A stretch of 64,000 nucleotides of DNA from Geranomyces variabilis (GCA_027603065.1 JADGJP010000020.1:1-64000), one strand, 5' to 3'; positions 47,782 to 59,200 are shown, counted from the stretch's first letter. Notes: a model not told the origin generated them from the sequence alone. Program-made: numbers and translations.

Positions 47782-48804
47782 ATGAGACCCTTGACAGAAG
47801 AAGAAACAAAGATCTTCTTTGAGAAGCTCGCCAAATAGTAAGTCGGCGTCTTTCCTATGGGTGCTGGACTGCGGGCTAGCTTGGCCAAACGACCTTTTTG
47901 ACTCCGTTCAGAATGTTGACGTTTTCCTGCTCGCAACTTTCAGCATTGGTCGGAATATTGTCCACTTGATTGACCGGCCGGATGAACCATACTGCTTTCG
48001 CCTTCAGCGGGACCGCGTGTTCTACGTCAGGTGAGTTGTCAACAAATCAAGCAGAGCAGACGACTTGCTCGAATTCGACAACTGGGCGGCTACCTCGACC
48101 CGAATGAGAACCGGCCGCTTGTGAACGGCTCCGGGATTTCCGCACGGATTTCGCTGGCCAGAGAATGACAGAGCGGGAAGGAGGCAGGCTTAGGCCGGCT
48201 AGTGGCAGATTGGGGTCGTGTGGTCGGCAACTGGGGCCGGATTAGGGTTAGACAGGTTCCCAGGAGAAAGTCCAACTCTGACATTCCTGCACCTCGTTTG
48301 CGGTTCTCTCCTTTATCAGCGAGGCTATCATGAAGCGAGCAACATCCGTCGGCCGCGACAACCTCCTTACTTTGGGAGTGTGTTTCGGAAAGTTTACAAA
48401 AACCCTCAAATTCAAGCTCCACATTACCGCGCTCGAGTACCTCGCGCAGTACGCAAAGGTGCGTCGCCGTGTAGTAGTTCCTGCCGTCTCTTTGAAAGTA
48501 GGCATTGGCCAGCTAACTAACCATCTACTTGCATCTGAATCAGTACAAGGTCTGGGTGAAGCCGAACGGCGAAATGCCATTCTTGTATGGCAACCATATT
48601 CTGAAGGCGCATCTTGGGCGCATCACCGAGGACACGCCGGAGCACCAGGGAGTGATTATATATTCGATGGCGGACGTGGCATTAGGCTTTGGCGTTACTG
48701 CACGATCAACACAGGACTGCCGAAAGCTTGATCCAACGACCATCACGGTGTTCCATCAGGCTGACGTGGGCGAGTACCTCCGCGATGAGGAGCACGTTGT
48801 GTAA
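47782..48804 (+). CDS. NIP7: 60S ribosome biogenesis factor NIP7
   Basis: Four exons: 47782-47837, 47944-48030, 48320-48458, 48544-48804, giving 180 residues, exactly the usual NIP7 length. Conserved blocks: [67 protein letters not shown] and the C-terminal PUA domain with [15 protein letters not shown] and [19 protein letters not shown]7 binds pre-rRNA and acts in 27S processing. The third intron (289 nt, 48031-48319) is the longest among the small genes here and is GC-rich. Confidence 0.95.
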
Positions 48805-49517
48805 TGTAGATCCAATGTAATTATAGCTGTCTTCTATTCTTTATCTATTTTGGAAATGGATCTCGCATTTTCTCCGACTGCTCCCCGATCCTTGCAGAGA
48901 TAGATCTCCCCAATCCTCTTTCCCGCGAGGAAGCGGTGCTGCTTGCCCGCATAGTCTACCCGGCCTCGCCCGCATAGTCTGCCCGGCCCTGCCTGCTTTC
49001 CCCGCGCACACTATTAGCGCCGACGGCCGTCCTCTTGCCGGTCCGGAACCTGTGCCAGCAGCCACCGGCCGCGTCAAACTTTCGCTGTACGTTCCCGACA
49101 ATTAAATTGGCCCTCGGGCTTTGTCCGATCCCAACAGACCCGATCCCAACAGACCGACGCTGGTTGTCTGTTGCAAGCTCAAGTCCGGCCTCGCTTAAAA
49201 GAGCCCGCAGCGGACGGTCGTCACCGCAGTCAGCACCTACATACGCCTTGCAACCCGTCACGCTCCAGCAAGCGTTCGATTATACGCTGAACAATATCGC
49301 CATAAGGGTGAGCCTCAGCGAACAAGTCCGCTAAGAGGAGGACGTTGGATAGAGACTTGAGAGCATGAGACTAGCTGTCAAATACATAACATTTCATCGT
49401 TTTTCTCTTGTTTAATGTTTTGAAAATGGATCTCGTGTCTCGTTTCTTCATTATAATGCATGTTGAAAAATATGGAATTTAAACAGAGGTTCATTCTGGT
49501 GGGTGAGTGCAGAAGTC
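48805..49517. other. Long convergent spacer with direct repeats and tandem duplications
   Basis: About 710 bp between the stops of NIP7 and BFR1. An 18-bp sequence recurs in direct orientation at 48848-48865 and 49418-49435 with one mismatch (TTTTGGAAATGGATCTCG / TTTTGAAAATGGATCTCG). Between them lie small tandem duplications: CCCGCATAGTCT twice near 48949-48981, and CGATCCCAACAGAC twice near 49128-49155. Open frames are broken and match no family I know. Confidence 0.55.
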
Positions 49518-51242
49518 CTAGTTCTCTGTCGCGATTTCGGAGCTCGACTTCTTAGCCGGCGCGTCCGCAGTAGTAGTATCAGCTTCCGTTGCGGATGGTG
49601 CATCAGCGGCACTCGGCTCCTCGCCACGGCGCAGGGCGGCAATCTTCTTTTCCGCGGCGGCCTTTGCCTTGGCAGTTGCCTCAGCCTGGTGGTCAATGTA
49701 CCACTGCTTCTTTTCCTGGATCTTAGCGACAGACGGCGCAATGTCGGCAGCAGAGGTGGGCAGGTCAAATTTCAGCTTGACAAACTGGTCAATCATGTCA
49801 AAGTCGAGCTTGAAGGGCTTGGGCGCAGATGGCTGTGCGCGCTTGCCGCCCTTCTTGCCCTTCTTGTTTCCGAGAACCATAAAGTCCTCGTCGTCCTTCT
49901 TCTTCATGACAACGGCGCCTTCCGGCAGCACCAGGGCGGCAGACGACGCGGCGGGCTTGGCCTCGACCTTTTCGGTTGTCGAGAAGGACTCGAGGAACCG
50001 AATGAGGTTTGTGCACTGGTTAATCTCGTCGGTGTAAGCAGGGATAGCGGCGGCTTCAAGCTCCTTCTCGGCCTGCACGGCAAGACGAGCGTCCTTGTCT
50101 TCACGCAGACGGGCAGCGTACTCGGCCTTCTTCCGTTGCGACTCTTCGCGCTGCCAGTTGTACCACTCGTCATTCTGGCGCTTGTGCTCGGCCTTATGCG
50201 CGCGCATTTTGTTGTATTCCTCATCGAGTTCAGCCTTGATCGCACGGCGGTCGTTCCACAGGTCGTTGAGAGACCCCTGCTTCTCCTTGCGCTCATCGTC
50301 AAGTGCGCTCAGCTCGGCTTTGAGAGCGTCGAACTTTTCGCGAATGGCGTCGCGTTCGGGATCATTGGCAGCCAGCTGCGCCCGCACGTCCGCCAATTGC
50401 TTCTTTTCGTCCTCAATCGACGCCTGCTGACCAGTGAGGCCCTCAAGAATCTTCTTGGCCTTTTTCAAGTTGGAGATCTCTGCGACGATGCGCTTTTCCG
50501 CCTGAAGCGATGCCTCGCCAGACTGCTGCTGGCGTTCGAGCGCGACGATTTTGGCGTCGACCTCCTCGACGCTTTTGTAACCGAGACGGTCCTTGGAGGA
50601 CTTTGTGTCATCGTTCTGCAGCAAATGACGTTTAGCTTTCTGTGTGACACAACGCCGGAAGGGAGACGTTGTAGTTGCTCACTCACCGTCTTTTTGAGGC
50701 TGGCCTGGAGAGCCTTCATCTGGTCAAAGAGCTTGGACCGCTTGTCGCTGCATTCTTTCCGCTCGGCGGCAACAGCGTCCAACTGCGTGCGCAGCTCCTG
50801 CCTGCGACCCGAGAAAGCGTCTTTGACATTGTCAGTTCCGTTGACTTTGTTTTGCGCGGCAGCCTGAGTGAGGAGAAGATGATGAGGGAGGGAGATCATG
50901 CCGGTGTTAGAACAACAGATTCATCCGAAATGGTAGGGAAACCGCAGAAGGGACACTCACAAGGCGCTCCTTGAGCTTGTTGATGTTGGCGTCAATGGCA
51001 GCAAGCTCCTGCATGCGAACAAGTCACAAGGCAAAGGAAAGAAAGTTTAGGAAAGCCCGAACTCCCTGACTACCGTAGCCACACCCTTGCACTTCCTCCC
51101 TTCCGCACAGTCGCTTGCGTTTTTCTACCTTTTCGTAAGTGGCCTGCTCGGGCCTGGCAGGAGGAGCCTTGCGGCCCTTTCCAGCGGCGGCGGCGGCGGG
51201 TGCCGCGGCGGTCGGAGCAGCGTCGATCTCGGGAACGGACAT
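49518..51242 (-). CDS. BFR1: BFR1-like polysome/mRNP-associated coiled-coil protein
   Basis: Four exons: 51129-51242, 50961-51008, 50687-50863, 49518-50615 (478 residues, frame closes). The start MSVPEIDAAPT leads into an Ala-rich stretch, then AIDANINKLKERL and a long charged coiled coil (SGRRQELRTQLDAVAAERKE, VDAKIVALERQQQSGE, LNDLWNDRRAIKAELDEEY). EWYNWQREESQRKKAEYAA and a conserved LIRFLESF precede a Lys-rich linker; the C-terminal helix LDFDMIDQFVKLKFDLPTSA also matches BFR1. Yeast Bfr1 associates with ER-bound polysomes and P-body control. The tail is acidic and Ala/Thr-rich. Confidence 0.88.
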
Positions 51243-51956
51243 GACTAAATGCGAGACAACGAAAGCGGGACGTGAGAGAACTGAAGGAATGAGAAGCGCG
51301 AGACGACCGAACAGAGCGGGCCTGCGAGTTGCTGGTTGTGTTTAGTATGTATGTGTACCTTGGTCGACGGCGGGGGCGTGTGGGCGGGCGGCAAGGCGAG
51401 AGAGGGTTTCGAAAGCGGCGAGCAGACACGCAGAGACACAAACAAAACTGACACGCCGCGGCTATTGTCGCCAGCCATTGCCGCTTCTCCCTCGCCATGC
51501 TGCAGCTCGCCCAGGATCTGAGCTTTCACATCCACACACAACGGAAAGCTGGACTTCCAGTCCGTGAACCTGGGATGCACGATGTTTACCGTGAAGGTCA
51601 CCGGACATATGACATTTGAGACCGAGAATGTCCTAGCGAGGCGGAGCGCTTCGAAGTGCTGCAGGACAACGCGCAAAGGGAAGTAAAGGACGGGTTTCAA
51701 TAGTTTCTGGACGCTTCTCTCGAAAAATGGATATTTATGGATGGACGGGATCCTGAAAGTCTCCGATTCTTTCAACCATCGATGGACATTCAAGTGAGGC
51801 GGTCAAGCTTCGCGCCTTCACTCTCCCCAAGCAGGATCGCCCTCGGGCGCGCTGTCGACAGGCGGTCGTCGTCAGTGACAGGGAACCTCGAGCCCTGGCG
51901 GACACCTTCCAGACTTTCCTCCGCTACAGCAACACGGAGCATCGACCCAGCACGCG

Positions 51957-51995
51957 CCCGATTAAAGATCGGGAGGTTGCAAGTTCGATACTTGC
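51957..51995 (+). pseudogene. tRNA-like fragment: anticodon arm, variable loop and T arm
   Basis: CCCGA-TTAAAGA-TCGGG (51957-51973) forms a 5-bp stem with a 7-nt loop having U33 and A/G at 34-37, formal anticodon AAA. Five bases (AGGTT) follow, then GCAAG-TTCGATA-CTTGC (51979-51995), a 5-bp T stem with a TTCGA loop. The layout and the GATCxGGAGGT context resemble the 3' half of a tRNA-Phe. No acceptor or D arm could be paired upstream, so a working tRNA is unlikely. Confidence 0.45.
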
Positions 51996-52044
51996 ATCGC
52001 ATTCACATTCCCCTGGGCGGCAGGAAAAGAAAGGAATTATGATG

Positions 52045-52128
52045 AGAGCTTACGCTGGACGAGAAATCCACTCGAAAGCAACGCCGGGACCGACCTTTGC
52101 GATGAGTTTCTCGTCCAGCGTAAGCTCT
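52045..52128. repeat. Perfect 22-bp hairpin
   Basis: Arms 52045-52066 and 52107-52128 are exact reverse complements (core GCTTACGCTGGACGAGAAA) around a 40-nt loop. It may be a tiny non-autonomous inverted-repeat element, or a mark of a foldback duplication. Confidence 0.85.
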
Positions 52129-52269
52129 CTCTTATCATTTTTCTGAGTACATAGGCCACGCTCTTCTCGCTTGCCTTACCGAAGAGAACTAGAACCAAAC
52201 ACAATCGACGGCGTTTTCTTCTACAACATTGCCGCTGTAAAGGGGATTGTCGACGGATTTGATCGCAAA

Positions 52270-52930
52270 TTGATTTGCCGCGAAACACAACATTAAGAAA
52301 GAACCTGTCCGGCCACGCTACAACGAAACCTCGACAATCGAGAAGCTGTGCGCCCTTATTAATCAGCGTTTCGGAATCCGGGGAGATAAAAGCGACACGA
52401 ACAAGAAGGTGGCGGAAGCGAAAGACAAACTACGCAAGATGGCCAAAGCTCGCGAACCGCGCCTCGCCGAGATGCGAGAGGTGGCCGCTTCGAGCGTCTA
52501 GACTGGGCGTGTTCTGCGCTTCGCGGCATCGAAAGGGAACTAACGGTCCCCGACACGCCTCAGCAGAACGGTGTATTAGAACGATTTTTTCGCACCACAT
52601 TCGAAGCTACCCGGGCATTGATGAATGCATTTAACATTCCGGACGCACTTTGGCCTGAGGTCCACCGAACAGCAGTGTACCTGCATAATCTACTGCCGAC
52701 CACTGCGAATGGCGAAAAGTCGCCACACCTCGCGTATTATAACGAAACACCAGACCTTTCACACCTGCGAGTGATAAGGTGCACTGGATACGCCCACCTG
52801 CCGAAGAAAGAGCAAAATTCAAAGCTCACTCGCCGCGCTACGGAAGTGCGTATGATTGGTTACGGACTGGAACGAAAGGCCTATTGAGTTTATGACCCAG
52901 CCTCACAACGTGTCCTCGAGACCTGCGACG
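52270..52930 (+). mobile_element. Ty1/copia retrotransposon remnant (integrase region), decayed
   Basis: The clearest part, about 52545-52885, matches the end of a copia-type integrase: TPQQNGVLERFFRTTFEA, RALMNAFNIPDALWPEV and PDLSHLRVIRCTGYAHLP. The upstream 250 bp seem to belong to the same element but are poorly preserved. Gag, protease, reverse transcriptase and RNase H were not found and no long terminal repeats were seen. It is an old fossil, a fragment broken in several places. Confidence 0.75.
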
Positions 52931-53125
52931 TTTGCTTTGACGAACAATCCGCCTTGGCATTCCCCCCTCCCGAGATGCCGACTTTTTTCCTGCTTGCTGT
53001 TTTGCCACAGTCTTGTGGATGGGCGGTGTGCTATGACACTCCGCTCTGGGTCTTCATTGGGTCCCAGACAGCTCAAGCGGACTGCTCTACCAACCTCCGC
53101 AGGTACGGGAGGCTTGCGAATGAGA

Positions 53126-53229
53126 TACAGCCAGTGGACAAAAGTGGGAGTCCCCCCTAAACTTTTCGCAGGAAGAGTGCATTGCGCGGCGGCTGTGAGG
53201 GGTTCTCCGACTTTTGTCCACTGGCTGTA
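53126..53229. repeat. Perfect 20-bp inverted repeat bounding a 104-bp unit
   Basis: Arms 53126-53145 (TACAGCCAGTGGACAAAAGT) and 53210-53229 are exact reverse complements with a 64-nt spacer. Size and form suggest a MITE-like element or its remains; no matching target-site duplication is obvious. Confidence 0.85.
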
Positions 53230-53764
53230 CCTGCTCGCCAGACCCAAATCCAGCACAAAATCCGCGCCACAATCTCACGGAGTTTGATGGAAATGCGAAA
53301 GTCAACATGGGACCCGAAAGCCAGGAAAGCAGCGAGCCAAGCGTTGCGGGTTTCGAATGCCCAAAACCGCTGTATCAGAATCGGCGGCCAGTGTAGCTGA
53401 CGGCACGGACAGCCATTAAAGTCACTGGCTACTTTCACGACCATCAGTGTCGCCCCTGCGCCCCAGGCAAATGAGTGCCGCCATTACATCGCTCATGATC
53501 AACTTCTCCTTCACCCGCTTAGTTTCCCTCGTCTTTCTTAGTCAGAATAGTTCTCAGATGTTTTAATTGCTTCCACGCCACTCAGTTTCCCTCCTGTTCT
53601 GAATCATCATGTCAATCGTTTGTACAGTACAAGAAACAGGGGGTGACAGAACTCGGACGCGGGTGGCGGGGAGTGGGGAAACAGGAAGATATACAAAAGA
53701 AAGACGGGAAAAAGATTTAAACAAGAGAAAAAAGCACGAAAAGCCTGCGAGGCACAGTAAAGCC

Positions 53765-55705
53765 TCATTGTACATAGGGCCGGAACCCGCCGGCCCCAAG
53801 TCGCCGCCAAAGCACCTTCCACGGCCGCTGGCGGCCACGAGACGCAGTCGCCTTGCTTGACGCCCGGAAGGAGGAAGAGTCCGCATCAAGATCGGAAAAC
53901 GACGCGGCATGACCCAGCGCCTTCCACGGCACGCGCTCAATCTGCGATCGAGGTATCAGGGGTGAAGGCAGCGAGTCGTTTGCCCTGCTGCTGCTGTGGC
54001 GCGGCGTCATGTGCGGTTCGGACATGGAGCGGCGGAGCTGGACTTTGATGGTTGTGTCTACGCGAAGTGCTGTGCGCACGCTAACGCCACCGCCAACTTG
54101 TCGTTTGAGAGTTTTCGTGTCCGCGGTGTGTGGTGTCGGAGGGTTGCTGATGTGGCTATGACCGCCAGTACCATAGGTAGAAGCCATCTGCTTTGCGCCC
54201 TGGTAGCCGTCTTCGTCTGCAGAATCGGTATCGCCGCCAGCCTCACTCTGTACAAAAACGGTGGACATGGAGATACGCGAAGATGTCGACACGCGGACGC
54301 TCCGGCCGTCTACGCTCTTGCGGTCGACAAGGCTAGCAAGTACTTGCGCATACGACGAGCCAGGCGCCAGGATCTCAGCCGCGGTTTCCGGGGAAACGTC
54401 TTTGATGACCATGCTGCAGCGCGACTCGTAAAGCCTGCTTCGCCGAGAAGCGCCGCCACTCGTGCCCGCACGTGGTCGAGGCACGACTGAAGAAGGAAAT
54501 CGCTGGGTATAATTGGTTTCTGCTTCGCTCCCGCCGCCGTGGCCATGATGGCGAAACATGGCTCCCAAAGCAGAAAAACTTCGTCGGATTTTGTACATTG
54601 CGCGGGCTACGGGACGAGATTTGGGTGGGAGAGGTGGTGGAGAACTCGGAAGCATCGCGGGTTGTTGTTGCACTTGGTCAATCGGATAGTGAGCGCTTGC
54701 CTCCGTCCAGCGGAGGTTTCCAGGATATCGCATGTCGTTTATACTGCGCGCAATCGGAACCCCAATTCGCGGTGAGGATGGCGACGCCGGCGCCGCCGTG
54801 TATCTGCTTCGCGATAGCGGTAGCGGATTCATCGCAACAATATCCATAGGAATGCTAATCACCGAGCCAGTCTCCACATTGTCGGATGGCGTCCACGAGT
54901 CTGGCGGCTCGCTATTATACAAGTAGCAGCTACGCAGCGATGGCTGCGATTTATGTTGCTGCGGTTGGAGTCTGTCAAGGGCCTCAACGGCCGTCTCGAG
55001 CTTTTGCGAGCGCGCAGCAGTCGATGCCCGAGACGAGGCGCGACGAAGCATTGCCAGCTCCCGCAGCTGATCCTCGAGTGTCGCCGTGGCATCAGCTTCT
55101 TCCAGCGCTGCGTGAACAGCCAGCGGTGATGCTGGCGCGCACGTAGATGTTGAAATGTGCGTTATGGGTATCGAGCCCGACTCGAGCGACAGGGCAATAG
55201 ACATTTCTTCATCGCGCGGCGTCAAGCGGCGCCGAAACGAGGCAAGACTTCGCGCACCGAGACTTGGGCTTCTACCGATATCGCTAAAGCTGTCTTTGCG
55301 ATAAGCCGTGGTAGTGCAGGCTGAAGTCCTCGACGCGGGCACGAAAGTGGGGGTCCCACTATCATAAATAAAGCTAGCATCTCTGCCGGCTGCTGCAGCC
55401 GGCGACTTCTCCGAGCCTGGGCTCGTTTGCCGTCCGAGAACCGATATGGCTGAGGAGCGGTGTCGCAGGACTCGACCGTCCTCACGATAGTGATAATTGG
55501 CGGTGGGTCGCCGCTTGCGGCGCCTATGGTGAGTGTCCGGCAACGGCGGCCGGTCCTTCCACTCCCTCAACAACGACCGACACAAATGTACAAAGGAAGG
55601 GCGGCGCTGCAAGTTGGTGGGTTTCTCGCTCTTCTCGCAAGGCAAGTCGGGAATGGTGACAGCAGGGTAGCGATGGCCTGGCGGGCGGGCGTTAGAGGCA
55701 GACAT
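53765..55705 (-). CDS. Uncharacterised Ser/Pro/Arg-rich disordered protein
   Basis: One uninterrupted frame of about 646 residues from ATG 55705 (an alternative start at 55723 is less likely). It is rich in Ser, Pro, Arg and Thr throughout. Possible short motifs include a proline run with SH3-ligand character (SPPPLPPKSRPVARA), several RRxS-type phosphorylation-like sites (MYKIRRSFSALG, LRRSMSEPHMTP) and a basic-hydrophobic C-terminus (RPWKVLWRRLGAGGFRPY). No folded domain was recognised. The long frame with ordinary codon use argues for a real gene. A signalling or scaffold role would be a guess. Confidence 0.6.
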   Translation of the reverse strand: MSASNARPPGHRYPAVTIPDLPCEKSEKPTNLQRRPSFVHLCRSLLREWKDRPPLPDTHHRRRKRRPTANYHYREDGRVLRHRSSAISVLGRQTSPGSEKSPAAAAGRDASFIYDSGTPTFVPASRTSACTTTAYRKDSFSDIGRSPSLGARSLASFRRRLTPRDEEMSIALSLESGSIPITHISTSTCAPASPLAVHAALEEADATATLEDQLRELAMLRRASSRASTAARSQKLETAVEALDRLQPQQHKSQPSLRSCYLYNSEPPDSWTPSDNVETGSVISIPMDIVAMNPLPLSRSRYTAAPASPSSPRIGVPIARSINDMRYPGNLRWTEASAHYPIDQVQQQPAMLPSSPPPLPPKSRPVARAMYKIRRSFSALGAMFRHHGHGGGSEAETNYTQRFPSSVVPRPRAGTSGGASRRSRLYESRCSMVIKDVSPETAAEILAPGSSYAQVLASLVDRKSVDGRSVRVSTSSRISMSTVFVQSEAGGDTDSADEDGYQGAKQMASTYGTGGHSHISNPPTPHTADTKTLKRQVGGGVSVRTALRVDTTIKVQLRRSMSEPHMTPRHSSSRANDSLPSPLIPRSQIERVPWKALGHAASFSDLDADSSSFRASSKATASRGRQRPWKVLWRRLGAGGFRPYVQ

Positions 55706-56233
55706 ATATACAAGTACGAACAAGCGAGAGCAGCACTACAAGGCCGAAACCCTTAGGCCTTAGGCTGTGCTCTTCAAGGACCCTGATGGCTGGGCGAGCT
55801 GCGTCGGCGACAGGGGACCTCGTGCACTTGCCAGGAGAGGCAGCGCACAAAAAGATCCGCGCGCGCGGACCTAACAAAGCCACCTGCCTGTGTCGCTGGG
55901 TGCAATTTCCTTTCATTGCCCGTCCTATGGCATATCACAGAAAAAACACACGGCAACAACCAGCAACGCACTGCTCGTGCAACATTTCACAGAGTGAGTC
56001 GCCCGGCCAGAGGCGCAAGCAATTCCACATTTTGGGAAGAAACTGACGTCCGGCGGCGTCTGTCCATCCGCCCGCGGGTTTTACATTGGGTTTGGTTTGT
56101 GCACCCCGAAATTCTTTGCACGTGACCTGTCAGGAAGACTCACGTCGCTACCCGCTACCCTCAGTGAATGCTCAGATATGTAAAAATTGTGTGTATGCAT
56201 GCAGCTACGAAGCCTCTCTTCGTGCAACCGTCA
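55706..56233. other. Intergenic region, nothing recognised
   Basis: About 528 bp between the disordered-protein start and the GCN1 stop. Only random frames were seen. Confidence 0.4.
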
Positions 56234-59200
56234 CTAGTACAGGACATCTCCTCCCTTGCCCGCCTCGTCATCACCGCTGTCGTCCGCCGACAGCTTACTC
56301 AACACCTTTCGTGCATAGTCGCCAAGGTTGCGTGCTGTCGCAGCGTCCAGCGTCCCCAAGTGTTCTTGCAACACAGGAGTGCCCTGACCAATCTGCAACA
56401 CGGCCCGGAGTGTCCGCTCTGCCTCGTGCTTCACCCCTGGGTTTCGGTCCCGCACGTTGAGCATGAGCGAGGAAACTACTTTGCTTAAATGTGGCGCGAG
56501 GGTCTATATGACAAAAAGAGTAGAGGAGGACCAGTGTTAGGCCCGCGATGGAAAAGTGTGAAAGTGACGGCATTCAGCATGATCTTGATGTTTACCTTAT
56601 GCGATCGTTTTGCGACGCCCTTAACGACCAGCTCGGCGGCTTTCCGCGCTTCGTTCGGTGCCGTGCCTCCCGGGGTCAGCACATCCACCAGCGGCGGGAT
56701 CAGGTGATCGGCGATATCAAGGTATTCATCACGAACCAAAAGCGCACCAGCTGCCGCAACCGCGGCTTCCACCACCTGTGGTTTGCCGTGTCGCAACCCG
56801 CTTGCCACCAGCTCCGCCATGTCCTCACTGACTCCCAGCTCAGACACCAGCGCCGGCGCGTCCCTGACAACGCGGTCTAAAGTCATCAACGCGCCCGCTA
56901 TCCGGAACCATTCGTCCGAGTCCTTCGCGCCAAGAATATGTGTCGTGATGATACTTCGCGCGTCTTCCGCCGGCACATACGCGCAGTATGCGCCAAAGAC
57001 TTTGGCCGCGCCTGTCCGCGCGCCGTCGTCATGTTCGCCCGTTTTTTCCGTTATAAGCGCCTCGATTGTCTTGCGGCTCGTGTCGCTAATATCACGTCCA
57101 GGTCCGCCCACGCCCTTCACTACACCATACAGGGCTTCCCACATTGCAGCTCGGACACCGCTGTCGTCCGCGCCGCGCAAACCTTGCGTCAGCTCCACAA
57201 TCAGAGGGTCCAGGCGTGTCTGCAACGGGATGAGCGAGGCGAGACACCGCGCTGCTCGATCGCGCACCATGCCGCTTGATTCCGAGAGGCACTTGACGAA
57301 TGTGCGCTGCAGTTGCGGTAGGAACGGTTTCAACATCGGCGCGACCCGGTCAAGAAGGTGGCCCAACGACATGAGAATCGCCGACTTTACGCCCGACGGG
57401 AATCGGTCACCAATCACGCGGATGAGCGGACCAGTGATTTGCGTCACGTACGGCTTCAAGGTTTCCGGCGTGGTGCGGCGCACGAGATCACCCAGACCCA
57501 GCGCAGACTGCTCGCGGCAATCGGCCGTACCGTACAGCAATCCCTGGAGGAATATGGGCAAGATCGGCGAGAGACCCTTCGGTAAGCAGAGTCCCTCAAT
57601 CGTCTCGGAGTCGTCCAGGCCTTCTTCGACATCTCTCAACGCCCGGCGCAAGGTGAGAACAAGATCTTCCATTTCGTCCTTCGGAACCCGCTTGATCAGC
57701 GCATCAAGGGCGTTCCACGCGCTCTTGACAACCGCAGAGCTTCCACCCTCGCGTACACGCAGCATGCTGACGAGGACTTCCAGCCAGTCGCCGACGTCAT
57801 CCGTCTCGAGCTCTTCCTGGTTGCTCTCGCAAAAGACCTGGAGGCACTGGCATCCAACAATCTGCTTTTCGCTGCCGCCATTCTCCACAGCGTCGGTAAG
57901 CATCGACATGATCTGCCTCACCCCTTCGTCGCCCTGCACATTCACAAGCAGGACCTTGATTGTGTCCTTGACGTCTTCCACGGCGGGGCCACCTTCCTCA
58001 ACGGCGTCCATCAACGCCGGGAAGATCGCGTCCAAACGGCGGTTGAGCGCTTGGCCCGCAACCGTAATGAGACTAGCAAGCGCCCGTGCGTTGAAAGCGC
58101 TAATTGGGCGCGCAATGAGCGTGGGGATCAAGACCGGGAAAACCACATTGCTGCGCACCGCCATGATCTCCTTGAGGGCCTCCAGCGCATATACGCTTGA
58201 GCGATCAGCCTGTTTGTCGCCCGACTTGAGCATGTTGAGCAAGCTGGGCAGAATCTCGTCAATCGCTTGACGGCCCATGTGTTGATGGAGCATGTCGAAA
58301 GCCTGAGCAGCCGCCTCCCGAACGTCAGGCGCTTCGTCCACCAAGGCTTTACGAATGAGCGCGACGCACTCTTCGACAAACTCGATAACCTGGGTCTTGC
58401 CTGCCGACGCCATAATCTCGGACATGGCCACACACACGCCTTGCCTGATCTCCTTCCGGTCGCTGTCGAGACCCTTTTCGAGGATCGGTAGCAGCTCTGT
58501 GAGGATGCTTTCGCCCAGCTTGCGCACGAGGTCCGCCAGACACCTGGCCGCGCATCCGCGCTTGTCGGCGCTTTCGCTCGCAAGACTCGCCACGATGATG
58601 TCCATCATGATTGGCAGAATCTCCTTGAGCGTGCGGGGCGTGTTGGAAACGATGCTCTTCCATACGTGCAAGCACGCCTGGCGGACGACATTGTTGGCGT
58701 CCGAGCGGGCGACATACAGGCTCGCAAGAACCCGGTCGAAACGCTCTTTGCCAAGCGTAGATATGAGCGCCTGGCGTCCATGCTCGGTTCCCAAACCTTC
58801 ATCCTCGGCTCCATCCGTCTCCACTTTGCCAGAAACGCCGGCAATGCGATACAGGAGGTCGCCCATGAGCTGCGTAGAGCTCTGGCGGATTCGCCAGTTT
58901 TCATCAAACAGACCCGTTTCAAGCTGCGGCAGGAGCAGGTCGACGGCACTTGACGCGTAGTTACGGATAATCATCTTGCCCGTCTTGAGCGACGAATCGC
59001 GCACAGGCTCGCTTTCGTCGGCCAGACCGCGGAGCACGGGTGCAATGATGGATCCGAGGTACGGCTGGAACTTGTCGCCAAACGTGCCAGGGAGGTAAAT
59101 CATCAGAGTCATGAATCCTTCGCGGACATACACCTTTGGGCTGTTGGCGTTCGCCAGCATTTCCGGAAGCAGCCCTTCCAGGCGCTCGATACCCAGTCCC

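Larger units (their letters stand above)
51243..53764. other. Transposon graveyard without intact genes
   Basis: Between BFR1 and the disordered-protein gene lie about 2.5 kb of broken frames. They include a decayed Ty1/copia integrase remnant, two perfect 20-22 bp hairpins and a tRNA-like fragment, each listed separately. No intact host gene was found. Confidence 0.7.

Noticed and set aside
48031-48319. Telomere-like ATTAGGGTTAG in the third NIP7 intron
   Set aside because: There is a single short match with no array, which can arise by chance in an intron.
49503-50867. A 454-codon plus-strand frame
   Set aside because: It mirrors the BFR1 coding exons; Leu/Val-rich composition is typical of the antisense of a charged coiled coil.
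51245-51793. A 182-codon minus-strand frame upstream of BFR1
   Set aside because: It has no recognisable domain, lies in the promoter and graveyard area, and shows no splice or start context that supports a gene.
56783-58270. A 495-codon plus-strand frame
   Set aside because: It is the antisense shadow of GCN1, whose HEAT repeats are unmistakable.
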